A DNA stretch of 64,000 bases from Marinomonas communis (GCF_004363305.1 NZ_SNZA01000005.1:186001-250000), one strand, 5' to 3'; counted from the stretch's first letter, positions 7,661 to 17,937 are shown. Numbers and translations are program-made. Notes: generated by a model from the letters alone, not told the origin.

Positions 7661-10489
7661 TTACTCTGGTTTAGTGGTCAGAATAATACGAATAGCGTCC
7701 AAACGGATTTGGTGCTCATCGATGCGTGTCAAACCTTCTTTTAGATATTGCTCGTACTCAGCAATGTGCTCATCTTTAATCGCTGAGTTCTGCTGTTGCA
7801 ATTCTCGAAGACGATCAATCTCAGCTTGCCACTTACGCTGGTATGCTTCTTTCGCTGCATGGACCGTAGGGCGAGCCTGATCTTGAGCATTCAGTTGGTG
7901 AGCTTGCAGAATGTCCAATAGCTGAGAACGTAGAGCGGCAACCCATTGCTCTGCTACGCGATTTGGCACGCCTTTTAGCTTCTCTGCCCATTTGTCCGCG
8001 GTGAACTGGTTATGCAGGAATTTGCTGTTCGCATCGGACAGTTGCCAGATTGGCGTCAAAGGTAAGGATTGGGCAAGCTTCAAACGCGGGTGGCCTGTTG
8101 CTTCAATCACAAACATACTTTCTACCAAGACTGTGCCTTCTGGCAGCGCTGCAATCGGAAGAATCGCAGAGGTAAGTTTACCTGAGTCGAAACCTTGTAC
8201 TTCATCCATCAACATGGTGATCAACGGGTGTTCCCACGTGGCAAAGGCAACGTCTTCACGTTGGCTGGCTTGGCGACGATCTAGCATGAGGACTTTACCT
8301 TCTTCCTCAATGCCAGGCAGCGCTTCAAGCATCATGTCAGTAGAAGGGCGGATAAACCAAGCACCTTGCTCTGGCTCGTCGTTCAGGCAATCGGCATAAA
8401 TGTTGAAGGCATGAGTGACTTGCTCAATGTAATCGTGCAGGCCATGTCCCGCTTGATCATTAATTTGATCAATCAAAGACTGGGCAACGGTTGGGCGACA
8501 AGACGACATTTCTAACAGTCGATTGCGGCCTTCTTCCATCTGCTTGAGCAAAGCTTCGTGATAAATACGCGCTTCTTCGATCAGTGCTTGATCATCGTCG
8601 TTACCAAACAAGAATGACTGCAGTGGCTCTTTGAAGGCAGAATTCACTTTGTCACCAGAACCTGTCGTACGGTTAAAGGCATTAAGTGCGTTGTGATACC
8701 ACTGGTAAAGGCGCTCTTGGACGCTGCCTTCTAGGTAAGGGACATGAATTTGTACCGTGTGACGTTGGCCTAAACGGTCCAAACGGCCAATGCGCTGTTC
8801 TAAGAGGTCAGGGTGCTCTGGTAGATCGTACATCACCAAGTTATGGCTGAACTGGAAGTTACGACCTTCACTGCCGATTTCAGAACATACCAGCACCTGC
8901 GCGCCTTCAGGGTCAGCAAAGTAAGCTGCCGCTCGGTCACGGTGAATCAATGGCATTTGCTCATGGAAATCGGCGCTTTGGAAACCTGCAAACGTCAGCT
9001 GGTCGTTTAGCCAGCGAGCCATGTCAGCCGTATGACAAATGACCAGCACTTTGGTTTTGGTCTTTTGATCCCCTAGGAACTCTTTTAACCACAACCAGCG
9101 TGGATCACTTTCCCATAGGCCATGATCAACACCAGATTCTGGCAGCACATGGTGTGCTGCACTAGCAAAGGTATCGTTGCTCACCAGCGGGTAGGCGTTT
9201 AGATTGCGCTCAGGGAAACCACCGATGGCCGCACGGGTGTTACGGAACATTTCACGACCTGTACCATGACGGTCGATCAGCCAGTTGATAGCATCTTGAG
9301 CCCCGGTTTGCTGTTTCGATGCGTCATTGGACGACAGCAACTCGAACCACTCTTTGTTTTGCACGTCGTGCAGGTAGTCGGAGAACACTTGTTGCCAATC
9401 TGGACATTCAAGACCGTGTTCGGCTTCCGTAAACGGTAACAAGGATTCGGCTAATTCCGCCGCTTTTTTAAAGTCGTTCTGTTGCGCCTGATACACTTCA
9501 AAGCTGTGGTAGTGCTCAGGGTCTAACAACTGTAGGCGAGAGAAATGCTCACGTTCACCGGTTTGCTCTGGTGTTGCGCTGAGTAGTAACAGAGACTCGC
9601 TTTCTGCCGCTAGACGAGCGACAAGCTGGTAACCCACGCTCGGTGCATCTGGTTCCCACGAAAGGTGGTGTGCTTCATCGACAATGACCATGTCCCATTC
9701 AGACAGCAGCATGTGTTGCGCTGCTTTGCTGTGTTGGGCAACCCAATCAATCGGTGCAATTACAAATGGCTGAGCGTCGAATGGGTTATCATCACCGTCC
9801 ATGTAGTCTTCATAGACAGATTCATTAATCAACGTGAATGGTTGATGGAAACGGCGCAGCATCTCGACCAACCATTGGTGTTGCAAGTTGGTTGGCGTCA
9901 AGATTAAGGCGCGACGTGATAAACCGTTTAATACGCGATGATGAAGGATTAGACCCGCTTCAAGGGTTTTACCCATACCTACTTCGTCACATAGAAGCGC
10001 ACGGGCAGCCGGACGATTGGCAATGTCATGAGCCAAGTACATTTGGTGCGGTAGCAATTCTGCTTTCAAACCCATCAAGCCGCGTACTGGGCTCGCAGAG
10101 TGGGCCGCTTGGTGCTCCAACGTTTTACGACGTAGATCAAACCACATACGGCGCGCAGGAGACAAAGCCAAAATGGAATCCAATTCGTTCTTGTCGTTAC
10201 GAGGGAACTGAATCTCAGATTCATCGATCCACTCGTCACCAATGTTGTATTCCATTAACGAATCGTATTCACGTACTTCTAGTACCGCATAGGCTTCGCC
10301 ATCAAAAATAAGCTGGTCGCCCGGTGTTAAGGTACGGCGCACTAGGCTAGTTTGAGAAACGGAATAATTACGTTCTGTTTCTGCATCGGAAAAGTACAAA
10401 ACAAAGGATTTCGCTTGTAATTCAATAATAATGCCGATACCAAGATCTGGTTCGTTTCGGCTACTCCAACGTTGTCCTATTTGATACAT
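7661..10489 (-). CDS. rapA: RapA (HepA), RNA polymerase-recycling SWI/SNF ATPase
   Basis: RapA binds RNA polymerase and uses ATP hydrolysis to recycle stalled enzyme. The 942-residue length is close to the usual 968. An N-terminal Tudor-like region is followed by the Walker A motif DEVGMGKT near residue 170, the DEAHH box near 270 and the helicase C-terminal motif QRIGRLDRLGQ near 560, followed by the long RapA-specific C-terminus. It starts two bases after the yigZ stop and is followed by rluA, so yigZ-rapA-rluA form a probable operon. Confidence 0.97.
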   Translation of the reverse strand: MYQIGQRWSSRNEPDLGIGIIIELQAKSFVLYFSDAETERNYSVSQTSLVRRTLTPGDQLIFDGEAYAVLEVREYDSLMEYNIGDEWIDESEIQFPRNDKNELDSILALSPARRMWFDLRRKTLEHQAAHSASPVRGLMGLKAELLPHQMYLAHDIANRPAARALLCDEVGMGKTLEAGLILHHRVLNGLSRRALILTPTNLQHQWLVEMLRRFHQPFTLINESVYEDYMDGDDNPFDAQPFVIAPIDWVAQHSKAAQHMLLSEWDMVIVDEAHHLSWEPDAPSVGYQLVARLAAESESLLLLSATPEQTGEREHFSRLQLLDPEHYHSFEVYQAQQNDFKKAAELAESLLPFTEAEHGLECPDWQQVFSDYLHDVQNKEWFELLSSNDASKQQTGAQDAINWLIDRHGTGREMFRNTRAAIGGFPERNLNAYPLVSNDTFASAAHHVLPESGVDHGLWESDPRWLWLKEFLGDQKTKTKVLVICHTADMARWLNDQLTFAGFQSADFHEQMPLIHRDRAAAYFADPEGAQVLVCSEIGSEGRNFQFSHNLVMYDLPEHPDLLEQRIGRLDRLGQRHTVQIHVPYLEGSVQERLYQWYHNALNAFNRTTGSGDKVNSAFKEPLQSFLFGNDDDQALIEEARIYHEALLKQMEEGRNRLLEMSSCRPTVAQSLIDQINDQAGHGLHDYIEQVTHAFNIYADCLNDEPEQGAWFIRPSTDMMLEALPGIEEEGKVLMLDRRQASQREDVAFATWEHPLITMLMDEVQGFDSGKLTSAILPIAALPEGTVLVESMFVIEATGHPRLKLAQSLPLTPIWQLSDANSKFLHNQFTADKWAEKLKGVPNRVAEQWVAALRSQLLDILQAHQLNAQDQARPTVHAAKEAYQRKWQAEIDRLRELQQQNSAIKDEHIAEYEQYLKEGLTRIDEHQIRLDAIRIILTTKPE

Positions 10490-10491
10490 AA

Positions 10492-11109
10492 CTACTCTGT
10501 GTCGCTTTCAATAATCGTAATATTGCCCTGACATAAATCGATCAAGGCCTGTTTCTGTTCTGCCCACGTCCGTTCAATCACGGCGAGGGTAATGTCGATG
10601 CTTTCGCCAAACTGTTTGTCTTCTACATCAATATCGCTATTTTCTAGCCAATATTCCACTTTACCCATAATAGGATAGGCGATCTTGATGAAAACCGTTT
10701 GACGAGGATAAATTTCTTCCCAAACAAGTTGATCTAATGCTTCCACCACTGCTTGGCTGTATGCCCGCACTAAACCGCCTGCACCAAGCTTGATACCACC
10801 AAAATAGCGCGTCACCACCACGGTAATTTCACCAAAATTAGAATGCTGTAACACATTCAGCATCGGCTTACCGGCAGTGCCCTTTGGTTCGCCATCGTCG
10901 CTTTGATCCCAAAGGTGAACGTTATTCGGGGCACCCGCCACAAATGCCCAGCAATTATGGTTGGCATCTGGGTAGCGCAGGTTCATTTCTTCGATAAATG
11001 CCTTGGCTTCATCGCGTCCACGAGTCCGTCGAATAGTGGTAATGAACTGGCTATTTTTAATTTCCAGATCAAAGCGTTGCTCGTGTGTTGGGCTCTGGTA
11101 GTAATCCAT
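10492..11109 (-). CDS. yigZ: YigZ/IMPACT family protein
   Basis: This family, related to eukaryotic IMPACT, has an N-terminal UPF0029 domain and a C-terminal DUF1949 domain. The signature region around residues 80-116 reads DDGEPKGTAGKPML and VVVTRYFGGIKLGAGGLVRAY, diagnostic of the family. Bacterial members have no firmly established role; some are annotated as proline dipeptidase-like or translation-associated. It is 205 residues and is the first gene of the yigZ-rapA-rluA strand run, divergent from rmuC. Confidence 0.93.
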   Translation of the reverse strand: MDYYQSPTHEQRFDLEIKNSQFITTIRRTRGRDEAKAFIEEMNLRYPDANHNCWAFVAGAPNNVHLWDQSDDGEPKGTAGKPMLNVLQHSNFGEITVVVTRYFGGIKLGAGGLVRAYSQAVVEALDQLVWEEIYPRQTVFIKIAYPIMGKVEYWLENSDIDVEDKQFGESIDITLAVIERTWAEQKQALIDLCQGNITIIESDTE

Positions 11110-11160
11110 GTAAACTTCGCTTAGCGATTGTTTTTAAACATAAAGTGGCGGGTTAAATAA

Positions 11161-12456
11161 ATGACAGACTGGATGCAGCAATCTGTGTGGATGGCGTTAG
11201 CTTGTGTGGTCGGTGTGGCCATCACGACTACCATCGCGGGCGTTATTGTACAGAGAATCCAGCGCAAGTGGCAGGCTGAGCATGAAAATTCTGTGCAGGA
11301 ATTGACGCAAATGCAGCAACGGCTAGAACGTGCACAACAAGAAATTCATCAGTTAGAAAAAGAAGCGCTGACCTTAGAGCAGCAATTTGCCGCCGCTCAA
11401 GAAATTTGGCAACAAAAAGAACACTTTTTTGAACAACAGAAGCGCCAAAATGAAGTGCAATTTAAACAGCTGGTACAAGAGATTATTCAGCAGCAAGGGG
11501 CTCGTTTGGCCACTGAAAATGAAAAACAGCTCAGTGCAATCTTGTCGCCGCTAGGTCAGAAAATTCATGAATTTCAGCAACGTGTTGAACAAAGCTACGA
11601 TCAAGAGGCCCGCGAGCGCTTTTCGTTGGTCAAAGAAATCAAAAACCTTCAGTTGTTAAATCAGCGCATCAGCGATGATGCGATGAGCTTAACGGAAGCG
11701 TTAAAGGGACAAAACAAGGTTCAAGGTGGCTGGGGAGAAGTCATTCTTGAGCGAATCTTAGAGCGATCAGGCCTAGAAAAAGGGCGAGAATACGAGGTTC
11801 AAGTATCACTCAATACCGAAGATGGAAAACGCTATCAGCCAGATGTCATTGTGCACTTGCCTGAAAACAAGCAAATCATCATTGACTCTAAAATGGTCTT
11901 GGTGAGTTATCTTGCTTATGTGGAAGCTGAAGATGATATTACTCGCCAGCAAGCACTTAGACAGCACCTCGACGCCATTCGCCGTCATATGAAAGAACTG
12001 AGTGCTAAGAATTATCACGACTTAAAAGGCATTACATCGCTGGATTTCGTGATTATGTTTATACCAATCGAAGCGGCTTATGGTTTAGCTCTACAAGCAG
12101 AGAACGGTCTGTTCTCAGAGGCGTTTGAGCACAACATTATTATCACAGGCCCTTCTAACTTGCTGGCAACACTGCGCACCGTACAGAACATCTGGCGTAA
12201 TGAGAAACAGAGTCAAAATGCCTTGGAGATCGCAAGGCAAGCAGGGGCGATGTACGACAAGTTCGCTGGATTTGTGCAGGATATGGACGATATCGGCGCC
12301 AAAATAGACACGCTCTCACGCAGCCATGATCAAGCGATGAAAAAACTGTCTATCGGTCGCGGTAATCTGATGAGTCGTGCAGAGCGTTTGCGCATGATGG
12401 GAGCGAAAACTAATAAACAGTTAACGCTCCCCGAAGACGATCAGGACGAGGTTTAG
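11161..12456 (+). CDS. rmuC: RmuC, DNA recombination-limiting protein
   Basis: RmuC limits recombination at inverted repeats and has a nuclease-like core. An N-terminal membrane segment (about residues 7-28, WMALACVVGVAITTTIAG) is followed by a long Gln/Glu-rich coiled coil (about 35-140) and the conserved RmuC domain with GGWGEVILERILE and IDSKM motifs (about 190-250). The 431-residue length is normal. Its stop codon overlaps that of the convergent CDF transporter gene by four bases, so no room remains for a terminator between them. Confidence 0.95.
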   Translation: MTDWMQQSVWMALACVVGVAITTTIAGVIVQRIQRKWQAEHENSVQELTQMQQRLERAQQEIHQLEKEALTLEQQFAAAQEIWQQKEHFFEQQKRQNEVQFKQLVQEIIQQQGARLATENEKQLSAILSPLGQKIHEFQQRVEQSYDQEARERFSLVKEIKNLQLLNQRISDDAMSLTEALKGQNKVQGGWGEVILERILERSGLEKGREYEVQVSLNTEDGKRYQPDVIVHLPENKQIIIDSKMVLVSYLAYVEAEDDITRQQALRQHLDAIRRHMKELSAKNYHDLKGITSLDFVIMFIPIEAAYGLALQAENGLFSEAFEHNIIITGPSNLLATLRTVQNIWRNEKQSQNALEIARQAGAMYDKFAGFVQDMDDIGAKIDTLSRSHDQAMKKLSIGRGNLMSRAERLRMMGAKTNKQLTLPEDDQDEV

Positions 12457-13613
12457 TCGAACTGCCAGAGCACCTTATGATCTTTACCATAAGGAACCTT
12501 CTGAAGGTCAAATAAGACGCTGTTCGTCAGTTTGGTGAGATCTTGGCTAGGCGCTTTGGTCGCGTTACCAATCAGGTAAATGTTCAGAGTCTTATCCAGG
12601 TAATGAAGCTGAGTGCGGTCTATGTCGATATACTCTCGATGACTACGTAGCATGAAACCAAGATCGGCAAGAACCTGGTCACGTGCTGGCAGTTGAAGCG
12701 CTGGCGGGCGTCCAGTGGATTCGTGATTTAGCGTATCCGATTGGATATGGTCATCAGTATCCACATGCACCATGACATCTTGTACCTGAGGGTGAGCTTT
12801 CTTAATAGTGTACACCACCAGATCACTCAAATAGTGTCCTTCACTGACAGTTGCATGAGCAGGGACATGGATATGCATGTCGAGGAAGATCTTGCCTGCC
12901 ATAGAACGCGCACGAATATCGTGAGGGGCCATAACATTTTTTAGGCTGGCTGCTGTGTCACGAATTTGCTCAATGGTCTTAGGATCGGGAGCGGTATCCA
13001 CCAACTCTTTTACGTTATCCCAAATCATTTCCACGGCAATTTTGCCAATTAAGATACCGACAATGACCGATGCTGCTTTATCGGCCCAGTCATAGCCGAA
13101 ATACACCCCCGCTAAACCTGCTAGTACGGCAACAGAAGACAGCGCATCACTACGACTGTGCCAAGCGTTAGCGATTAATAATTTACTGCCGATCTTTTTG
13201 CCAGCGCGGTGGGTGTAGTGAAAAATCGCTTCTTTAACGACGATGGTTAACACCACGGCCGCCAAACCGTACCAAGTTACCGTTGGGGAAAGCTCGGCAT
13301 TGAAAGCTTCAAAGACGATTCCCGTGGCCACGACAATAAGTACGACACCTAGGATAACCGTGGTCAAGGTTTCAAAGCGTAAGTGGCCGTATGGGTGATT
13401 TTTATCGGGGGCTTGGCGTGCGTTGTTAGCGGCGATCAAGACGAATAAGTCGGTGACCAAGTCGGATAAGGAGTGAATACCATCAGCGACAAGGGCTTGA
13501 GATTGAGATAGCCAGCCTGCAATAATTTTGGCGATACCCAGAACGGCATCCCAAAACGCTCCGACAAGGGTAACTCGTTGAGCTATTTGCTTTTCTTGTT
13601 GCATTTTTGACAT
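12453..13613 (-). CDS. Cation diffusion facilitator family metal transporter
   Basis: CDF proteins export divalent metals such as zinc, iron, manganese or cobalt using the proton gradient. Six transmembrane segments occupy roughly residues 15-205. The metal-site motifs are DGIHSLSDLVTD near residue 43 and HSRSDALSSVAVLAG near 152. The cytosolic C-terminal domain (about 210-295) has the CDF ferredoxin-like fold, followed by an extra ~90-residue extension not found in FieF. Metal specificity cannot be decided here. It overlaps the end of rmuC tail to tail. Confidence 0.88.
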   Translation of the reverse strand: MSKMQQEKQIAQRVTLVGAFWDAVLGIAKIIAGWLSQSQALVADGIHSLSDLVTDLFVLIAANNARQAPDKNHPYGHLRFETLTTVILGVVLIVVATGIVFEAFNAELSPTVTWYGLAAVVLTIVVKEAIFHYTHRAGKKIGSKLLIANAWHSRSDALSSVAVLAGLAGVYFGYDWADKAASVIVGILIGKIAVEMIWDNVKELVDTAPDPKTIEQIRDTAASLKNVMAPHDIRARSMAGKIFLDMHIHVPAHATVSEGHYLSDLVVYTIKKAHPQVQDVMVHVDTDDHIQSDTLNHESTGRPPALQLPARDQVLADLGFMLRSHREYIDIDRTQLHYLDKTLNIYLIGNATKAPSQDLTKLTNSVLFDLQKVPYGKDHKVLWQFD

Positions 13614-13658
13614 GAATCAGCGACCTAAAATCCTATTTATGCAGCGATAAATACCGCT

Positions 13659-13712
13659 TAAAAAAAACATGGAACGGCAGGCTTCAGGTATACTCTGATA
13701 TAGCCGCCGTTC
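13659..13712 (-). terminator. Terminator of the tdk-rdgC transcript
   Basis: On the minus strand GAACGGC (13706-13712) pairs with GCCGTTC (13672-13678), followed by CATG and a run of eight T. The 27-base loop is long but the T-run is good. Confidence 0.6.
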
Positions 13713-13744
13713 TCCCCAGTGTTATCCACCCAATCTGTGGAAAA

Positions 13745-14650
13745 CTAGTCCTCGTCTTGAATTTCAAACCATACTTTATAGGACTCGAAAAAGTCTCGTA
13801 CGGTCAAAGACATCAAAGCAAAATTGGCGTCCATATCCGATAAAGCACCACCTTGAGAGTCATTAAAGGCGTTGTCTTTTAGGGTGTCATCAAATTTCAC
13901 TTTCTTCAGTGTTAGGTCGTCATTGAGTACAAAGGACATTTTATCGGTCCAGCGCAGTGCTAAGTTTTTAACACTCATACCTTGTTCAAGGTGTCGCGTT
14001 ACGTCCTCGGAAAGTGGTTCTAGGGATTTGAAGCGAATCTTTGCACGATCCTCGGAAGCATCTTGGATTTCAACTTCGTCACCGGTTTCAAGGCTCGCAG
14101 GAACGTCATTCTTGACTAGCCAATCTGTCATAATGGAAGAAGGCGAGACAGTGGCTTGCAAAGGCACCATTGGGAAGCTGCCAAGGGTGGTTTGTAGCAG
14201 CTTGAACAATTGCTCTGTCATGCCTGCATTGGTGCTGTTTAAAACTAATAATTTGGCTTTTAGATCAATGTACGCCCAGATATCAGAACGTTTTGCAAAC
14301 GCCTTTGGACGCAGGGAAAACACCAATTCTTCTTTGAGGTCGGCTTTCTCTTTACGACCCACTTTACGGCCTTCTACGAGCTCAATCTCGGCAACTTTTG
14401 CTTCAAGTTCTTCGCGCACGACGGCAGTAGGAAGTACTTTTTCCTCCTTTCCTGCGCGAACGAGCATGCACAGATCGCTGGAGATCGACCATTGTTCGCT
14501 ATTACGGATCAAGGGGAGCCAGCCGAAGGTGAATTCGTCCTGGGAGCCACACTCACGCAGAGGATGATCTGGAAGTTTGGTGACGAGGTCGGTACTGCTG
14601 AAGTTTTCCGTATCCTTGAGTTGGAAAATCTGTAAATTCTTAAACCACAT
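13745..14650 (-). CDS. rdgC: RdgC, recombination-associated nucleoid protein
   Basis: RdgC is a ring-shaped dimeric DNA-binding protein that inhibits RecA-driven recombination. The opening MWFKNLQIFQL and the CGSQDEFTFGW segment near residue 35 are family signatures, and the 301-residue length is standard. It lies three bases downstream of tdk on the same strand, so the two are probably co-transcribed, followed by a hairpin and T-run at 13659-13712. No LexA box was seen upstream. Confidence 0.95.
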   Translation of the reverse strand: MWFKNLQIFQLKDTENFSSTDLVTKLPDHPLRECGSQDEFTFGWLPLIRNSEQWSISSDLCMLVRAGKEEKVLPTAVVREELEAKVAEIELVEGRKVGRKEKADLKEELVFSLRPKAFAKRSDIWAYIDLKAKLLVLNSTNAGMTEQLFKLLQTTLGSFPMVPLQATVSPSSIMTDWLVKNDVPASLETGDEVEIQDASEDRAKIRFKSLEPLSEDVTRHLEQGMSVKNLALRWTDKMSFVLNDDLTLKKVKFDDTLKDNAFNDSQGGALSDMDANFALMSLTVRDFFESYKVWFEIQDED

Positions 14651-14653
14651 AAA

Positions 14654-15232
14654 TCAGTCCTTCATCGCTTCTTTAAAATGTTTACGGCATACGGAAATAT
14701 AGCGATCGTTACCACCAATTTCGATTTGTGTACCTTCTTTAATTGCCTGACCATGTGCATCCACTCGAATGACCATGGTTGCTTTGCTACCACAATGACA
14801 GATGGTTTTTAATTCAATTAAGGCGTCCGACCAAGCCAGTAGGGCTTTACTGCCGGGAAATAGTTCGCCTTGGAAATCCGTGCGTATACCAAAGGCTAAG
14901 ACGGGGATGTTGAGACGATCGACCACGTCCGATAGTTGATACACTTGTTCCTTGGTAAGGAACTGGGCTTCATCTACCAGCACACAGCCCACTTTGTCTA
15001 CTTGATGATTTCGCTCGATGAGAGAAAACAGCTCGGTTTCAGCTTGAAACAGCTCAGCCTCTGCGGCAATGCCAATGCGTGAGGTGATTTGCCCTTGATC
15101 ATAGCGATCATCCAGTGCTGCTGTGAGCAGAAGCGTGTTCATGCCACGTTCTTGGTAGTTGTAAGCAGACTGCAACAAGGTGGTGGATTTACCAGCATTC
15201 ATTGCGGAGTAGTAATAATAAAGTTTCGCCAT
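14654..15232 (-). CDS. tdk: Thymidine kinase
   Basis: Thymidine kinase phosphorylates thymidine to dTMP in the pyrimidine salvage pathway. The P-loop is [12 protein letters not shown] at residues 9-20; the VLVDEAQFL segment (about 83-91) holds the magnesium-binding Asp and catalytic Glu. Zinc ligands are supplied by CHCG near residue 144 and C-x-x-H near 183-186. The 192-residue length is typical of the type II family. It sits between the ybfE-like gene (one-base gap) and rdgC (three-base gap), suggesting one operon. Confidence 0.97.
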   Translation of the reverse strand: MAKLYYYYSAMNAGKSTTLLQSAYNYQERGMNTLLLTAALDDRYDQGQITSRIGIAAEAELFQAETELFSLIERNHQVDKVGCVLVDEAQFLTKEQVYQLSDVVDRLNIPVLAFGIRTDFQGELFPGSKALLAWSDALIELKTICHCGSKATMVIRVDAHGQAIKEGTQIEIGGNDRYISVCRKHFKEAMKD

Positions 15233-15233
15233 G

Positions 15234-15524
15234 CTAGGTATCTTTTGTTGTCATTTTAGATTTATTGAAGGCAAGGGCGACTTGCATAGTGAGCCAATCA
15301 GCTCGCTTAATCCCTGACATGTCACACAGCATGTCGAGCTTTTTTACGGTATCCTCATCCACGACTAATTCAACTCGTTTCATCCCTAATGATTTTTCTT
15401 TCTCGCGTTGCGCGCGTTTATTCGCTTTAAGTTGGTCTTTGCGAGGTAAAGGATGAGTACGGGGGCGGCCGCGCACCTTGCCAAATAGGTCAATGGTATT
15501 GCGGTCAGAAGAAGCTTTAGCCAT
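15234..15524 (-). CDS. YbfE-like small DNA-binding protein
   Basis: This basic 96-residue protein resembles E. coli YbfE, named a LexA-regulated protein: shared features are the start MAK-x5-R-x-T-x-DLF, the GRPRTHPL motif near 19-26 and a ribbon-helix-helix-like C-terminal half beginning KRVELVVD. It probably binds DNA, but no target is known. In E. coli the gene is SOS regulated; here I find no CTG-N10-CAG box in the 34 bases between it and the divergent DUF2788 gene. It is followed by tdk after one base. Confidence 0.7.
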   Translation of the reverse strand: MAKASSDRNTIDLFGKVRGRPRTHPLPRKDQLKANKRAQREKEKSLGMKRVELVVDEDTVKKLDMLCDMSGIKRADWLTMQVALAFNKSKMTTKDT

Positions 15525-15558
15525 AACGTAATAGAATCGATTTTATCAGTAGGTTGAA

Positions 15559-15768
15559 ATGGAAATAGAAGAATTTGAGTCCATCATGGTGACCGTATTA
15601 ATCAGCGGCTTTTGCATGTTTATGTTGTTCATCATGTGGGACCTTGCTCGTAAGTCAAACGCCGGAAAATTGGGCACATTCGTTATTATCGGCGGTTTGG
15701 GCCTTGGAATGCTAGCATTTGTCTTAAAAGGTGTTGTGATTGAGCTTATTTTAGGTGGGGCAGGCTGA
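15559..15768 (+). CDS. DUF2788 small membrane protein
   Basis: The 69-residue protein has two hydrophobic segments (about residues 9-27 and 41-63) linked by the conserved MWDLARKSNAGKLGTF stretch that marks DUF2788. It should be an inner-membrane protein with a cytoplasmic or periplasmic loop bearing the basic residues. No function is known for the family. It is divergent from the ybfE-like gene and convergent with prc, so it is a single-gene unit. Confidence 0.8.
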   Translation: MEIEEFESIMVTVLISGFCMFMLFIMWDLARKSNAGKLGTFVIIGGLGLGMLAFVLKGVVIELILGGAG

Positions 15769-15796
15769 CCTAGCAGGCCAGCTTCCCCAGTTAAGG

Positions 15797-17815
15797 CTAG
15801 TGATTTTGCTGATATAAGCTGATGAAGTCTAAGATCACCTCAGCCGCTTCGTGGGCGTAGACATCCTCTTCAGGTGCTTCAATATCGTCCACATTATCAA
15901 GTGTTGGTAAGTCTAAGGCTTGGCGACGTTTATTTTCGCGCTTCAACTCACTTTGCTCACTTTCTTCACGTTGTTGCTCACGGGTCTTTTCATTGAGAGA
16001 AATAGACTTGAAGTGTTCAGACTGCTGTTTGACATAATCAATCTGTTCTTCCAAAGCAACAAAGTTAGCGTCTTGCTTGATTCGATCACTGTGAAGCTGT
16101 GTCAGATCGGCAATGTACTCATCAAAATTCCAGTACACAGGGTAGCGAGTGTCGTGAATCTTATCCCATGGCAATGGGTTGTCTAACGCGCTTTCACCAA
16201 CGTCATCGGTATTGATGAGGGAAGGGAAGTTGATGTCAGGCATCACCCCTTTGTGTTGGGTACTCTCGCCAGATACGCGATAAAACTTCGCTTGGGTAAT
16301 TTTCAGCTGTCCTTTGTCCAGTTCTTGGAGCACCTGAACAGTACCTTTACCAAACGTTTGATCGCCTACAATGATCGCACGGCCGTAATCTTTCAGTGCA
16401 CCAGCAACGATTTCTGAAGCAGAAGCGCTCATACGGTTGACCATCACCGCCATCGGGCCGCTGTAGGCAACGTCACGATCTTGATCCCCAAGAATGCTAA
16501 CACGGCCTGATGCGTCACGGATTTGAACCACAGGGCCTGCTGGAATGAACAAACCGGTTAGAGAGTTGGCTTCTTGTAATGAGCCACCGCCATTGTTGCG
16601 TAGGTCTAGAATCAAGGCTGTGATGCCTTCTTCTTGTAACTCTTCGATCAGCTTCTTGGTATCACGTGTTGAGCTTTTGTAGTCACGATCACCTCGTTGA
16701 ATGGCAGCAAAGTCAGAGTAAAACGTTGGTAGTTCGATGACGCCAACTTTAAAGGTTTTACCTCCGCGCTCAACCTCGACAATTTTCTTTTGAGCGGATT
16801 GATCTTCTAACTTAACTTTTTCACGGGTAATGGTGATTTTCTTACTGTTTTGCGAATTGCTGTTCGCAGGAATGATTTCAAGGATGACATTTGTACCACG
16901 CTCGCCTCGGATCATATCCACCACGTCGTCAAGGCGCATTCCGACTACATCAATCATAGGCTTGCCTTCTTGGCCAACAGCGATGATGCGGTCGTTCGGT
17001 GCTAATTCATTTTGCGCTTCAGCTGGGCCGCCAGGAATCAGTCGAACGACTTTAGTGTAGTCGTCTTCCATTTGTAAGACAGCGCCGATCCCTTCTAGGG
17101 AGAGGCTCATGTTGATGTTAAACGCTTCTGATGCTCGCGGTGCGAAATACGTTGTATGCGGGTCCAATACAGCGGTCACTGAGTTAGCAAAACTCTGGAA
17201 TACATCTGTCGCATTGGTTTGATCAATTTGCTTTAGCTGACTTTTATAGCGACGCTCAATGGCTTCGATGATTTCTTGTTGCTCTTCGCCATTTAATTTA
17301 AGGGTTAAAGCGCGGTTTTTGATTCGTTTGCGCCAGTAGTCATCCAGTTGTTCCTGGTTTGTGGCCCAGGCCAGCTTGTCTGGATCAATATTCAGGCTTT
17401 CATCGACGCTGTAATCAAAGCCTTTGACCATGTTAGGGATCTCGGCCAAGACTTTTTCAAGACGCGTTTCAGCACGTTCTAGGTAAACGTTGTAGATATC
17501 GTAAGCAACCTGAGAATTGCCATTGCGTAATGCATCATCAAAAGCATCACGGTATTTCGATAAACGATCGATGTCCTCTTGCAGCAAGAAGCTTCGTGAC
17601 GGATCTAAGGCGTCTAAGTAATTGTCGAACGCTTGTTCTGAGATTTCATCGTCGATCAGAGTTTTGTTATAGTGGACGTTCTCTAGCGTTGACACGATTT
17701 CTTGGGCAACGCGATCATAGTCATGAGGTGGTTCGAGTTTTTCATACGCCGAAACGGAACCGCTGGCTAACGCGATACTAGGAAGTAAACTTAACAACAG
17801 GCGTTTGTAGATCAT
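15797..17815 (-). CDS. prc: Prc/Tsp carboxy-terminal processing periplasmic protease
   Basis: Tail-specific protease degrades or trims periplasmic proteins from non-polar C-termini, including factors that control peptidoglycan hydrolases. A signal peptide (residues 1-23, ending SVSAYE) is followed by an N-terminal helical domain, a PDZ domain around 240-320 (SLEGIGAVLQ) and the S41 protease domain. The catalytic serine lies in MSASASEIVAGAL and the lysine in FGKGTVQ. The 672-residue length is close to the E. coli 682. It is transcribed divergently from apeB. Confidence 0.96.
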   Translation of the reverse strand: MIYKRLLLSLLPSIALASGSVSAYEKLEPPHDYDRVAQEIVSTLENVHYNKTLIDDEISEQAFDNYLDALDPSRSFLLQEDIDRLSKYRDAFDDALRNGNSQVAYDIYNVYLERAETRLEKVLAEIPNMVKGFDYSVDESLNIDPDKLAWATNQEQLDDYWRKRIKNRALTLKLNGEEQQEIIEAIERRYKSQLKQIDQTNATDVFQSFANSVTAVLDPHTTYFAPRASEAFNINMSLSLEGIGAVLQMEDDYTKVVRLIPGGPAEAQNELAPNDRIIAVGQEGKPMIDVVGMRLDDVVDMIRGERGTNVILEIIPANSNSQNSKKITITREKVKLEDQSAQKKIVEVERGGKTFKVGVIELPTFYSDFAAIQRGDRDYKSSTRDTKKLIEELQEEGITALILDLRNNGGGSLQEANSLTGLFIPAGPVVQIRDASGRVSILGDQDRDVAYSGPMAVMVNRMSASASEIVAGALKDYGRAIIVGDQTFGKGTVQVLQELDKGQLKITQAKFYRVSGESTQHKGVMPDINFPSLINTDDVGESALDNPLPWDKIHDTRYPVYWNFDEYIADLTQLHSDRIKQDANFVALEEQIDYVKQQSEHFKSISLNEKTREQQREESEQSELKRENKRRQALDLPTLDNVDDIEAPEEDVYAHEAAEVILDFISLYQQNH

Positions 17816-17937
17816 CCGCGATTGGTTCCCTTAAACTAATTAGTCTGTGATTACTAAAATCATATTAGACTCGTATCGACAAGACCAGTCCAGTGACGAA
17901 AAAGTCGTTTTTTATATCATTGACTTAGCAGGAAAAT

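Noticed and set aside
12453..12456. Overlapping stop codons of rmuC and the CDF gene as a sign of misannotation
   Set aside because: Both proteins have complete family-length C-termini; a 4-base tail-to-tail overlap is ordinary.
15525..15558. LexA box upstream of the ybfE-like gene
   Set aside because: The E. coli homologue is SOS regulated, but no CTG-N10-CAG sequence is present in the short divergent gap.
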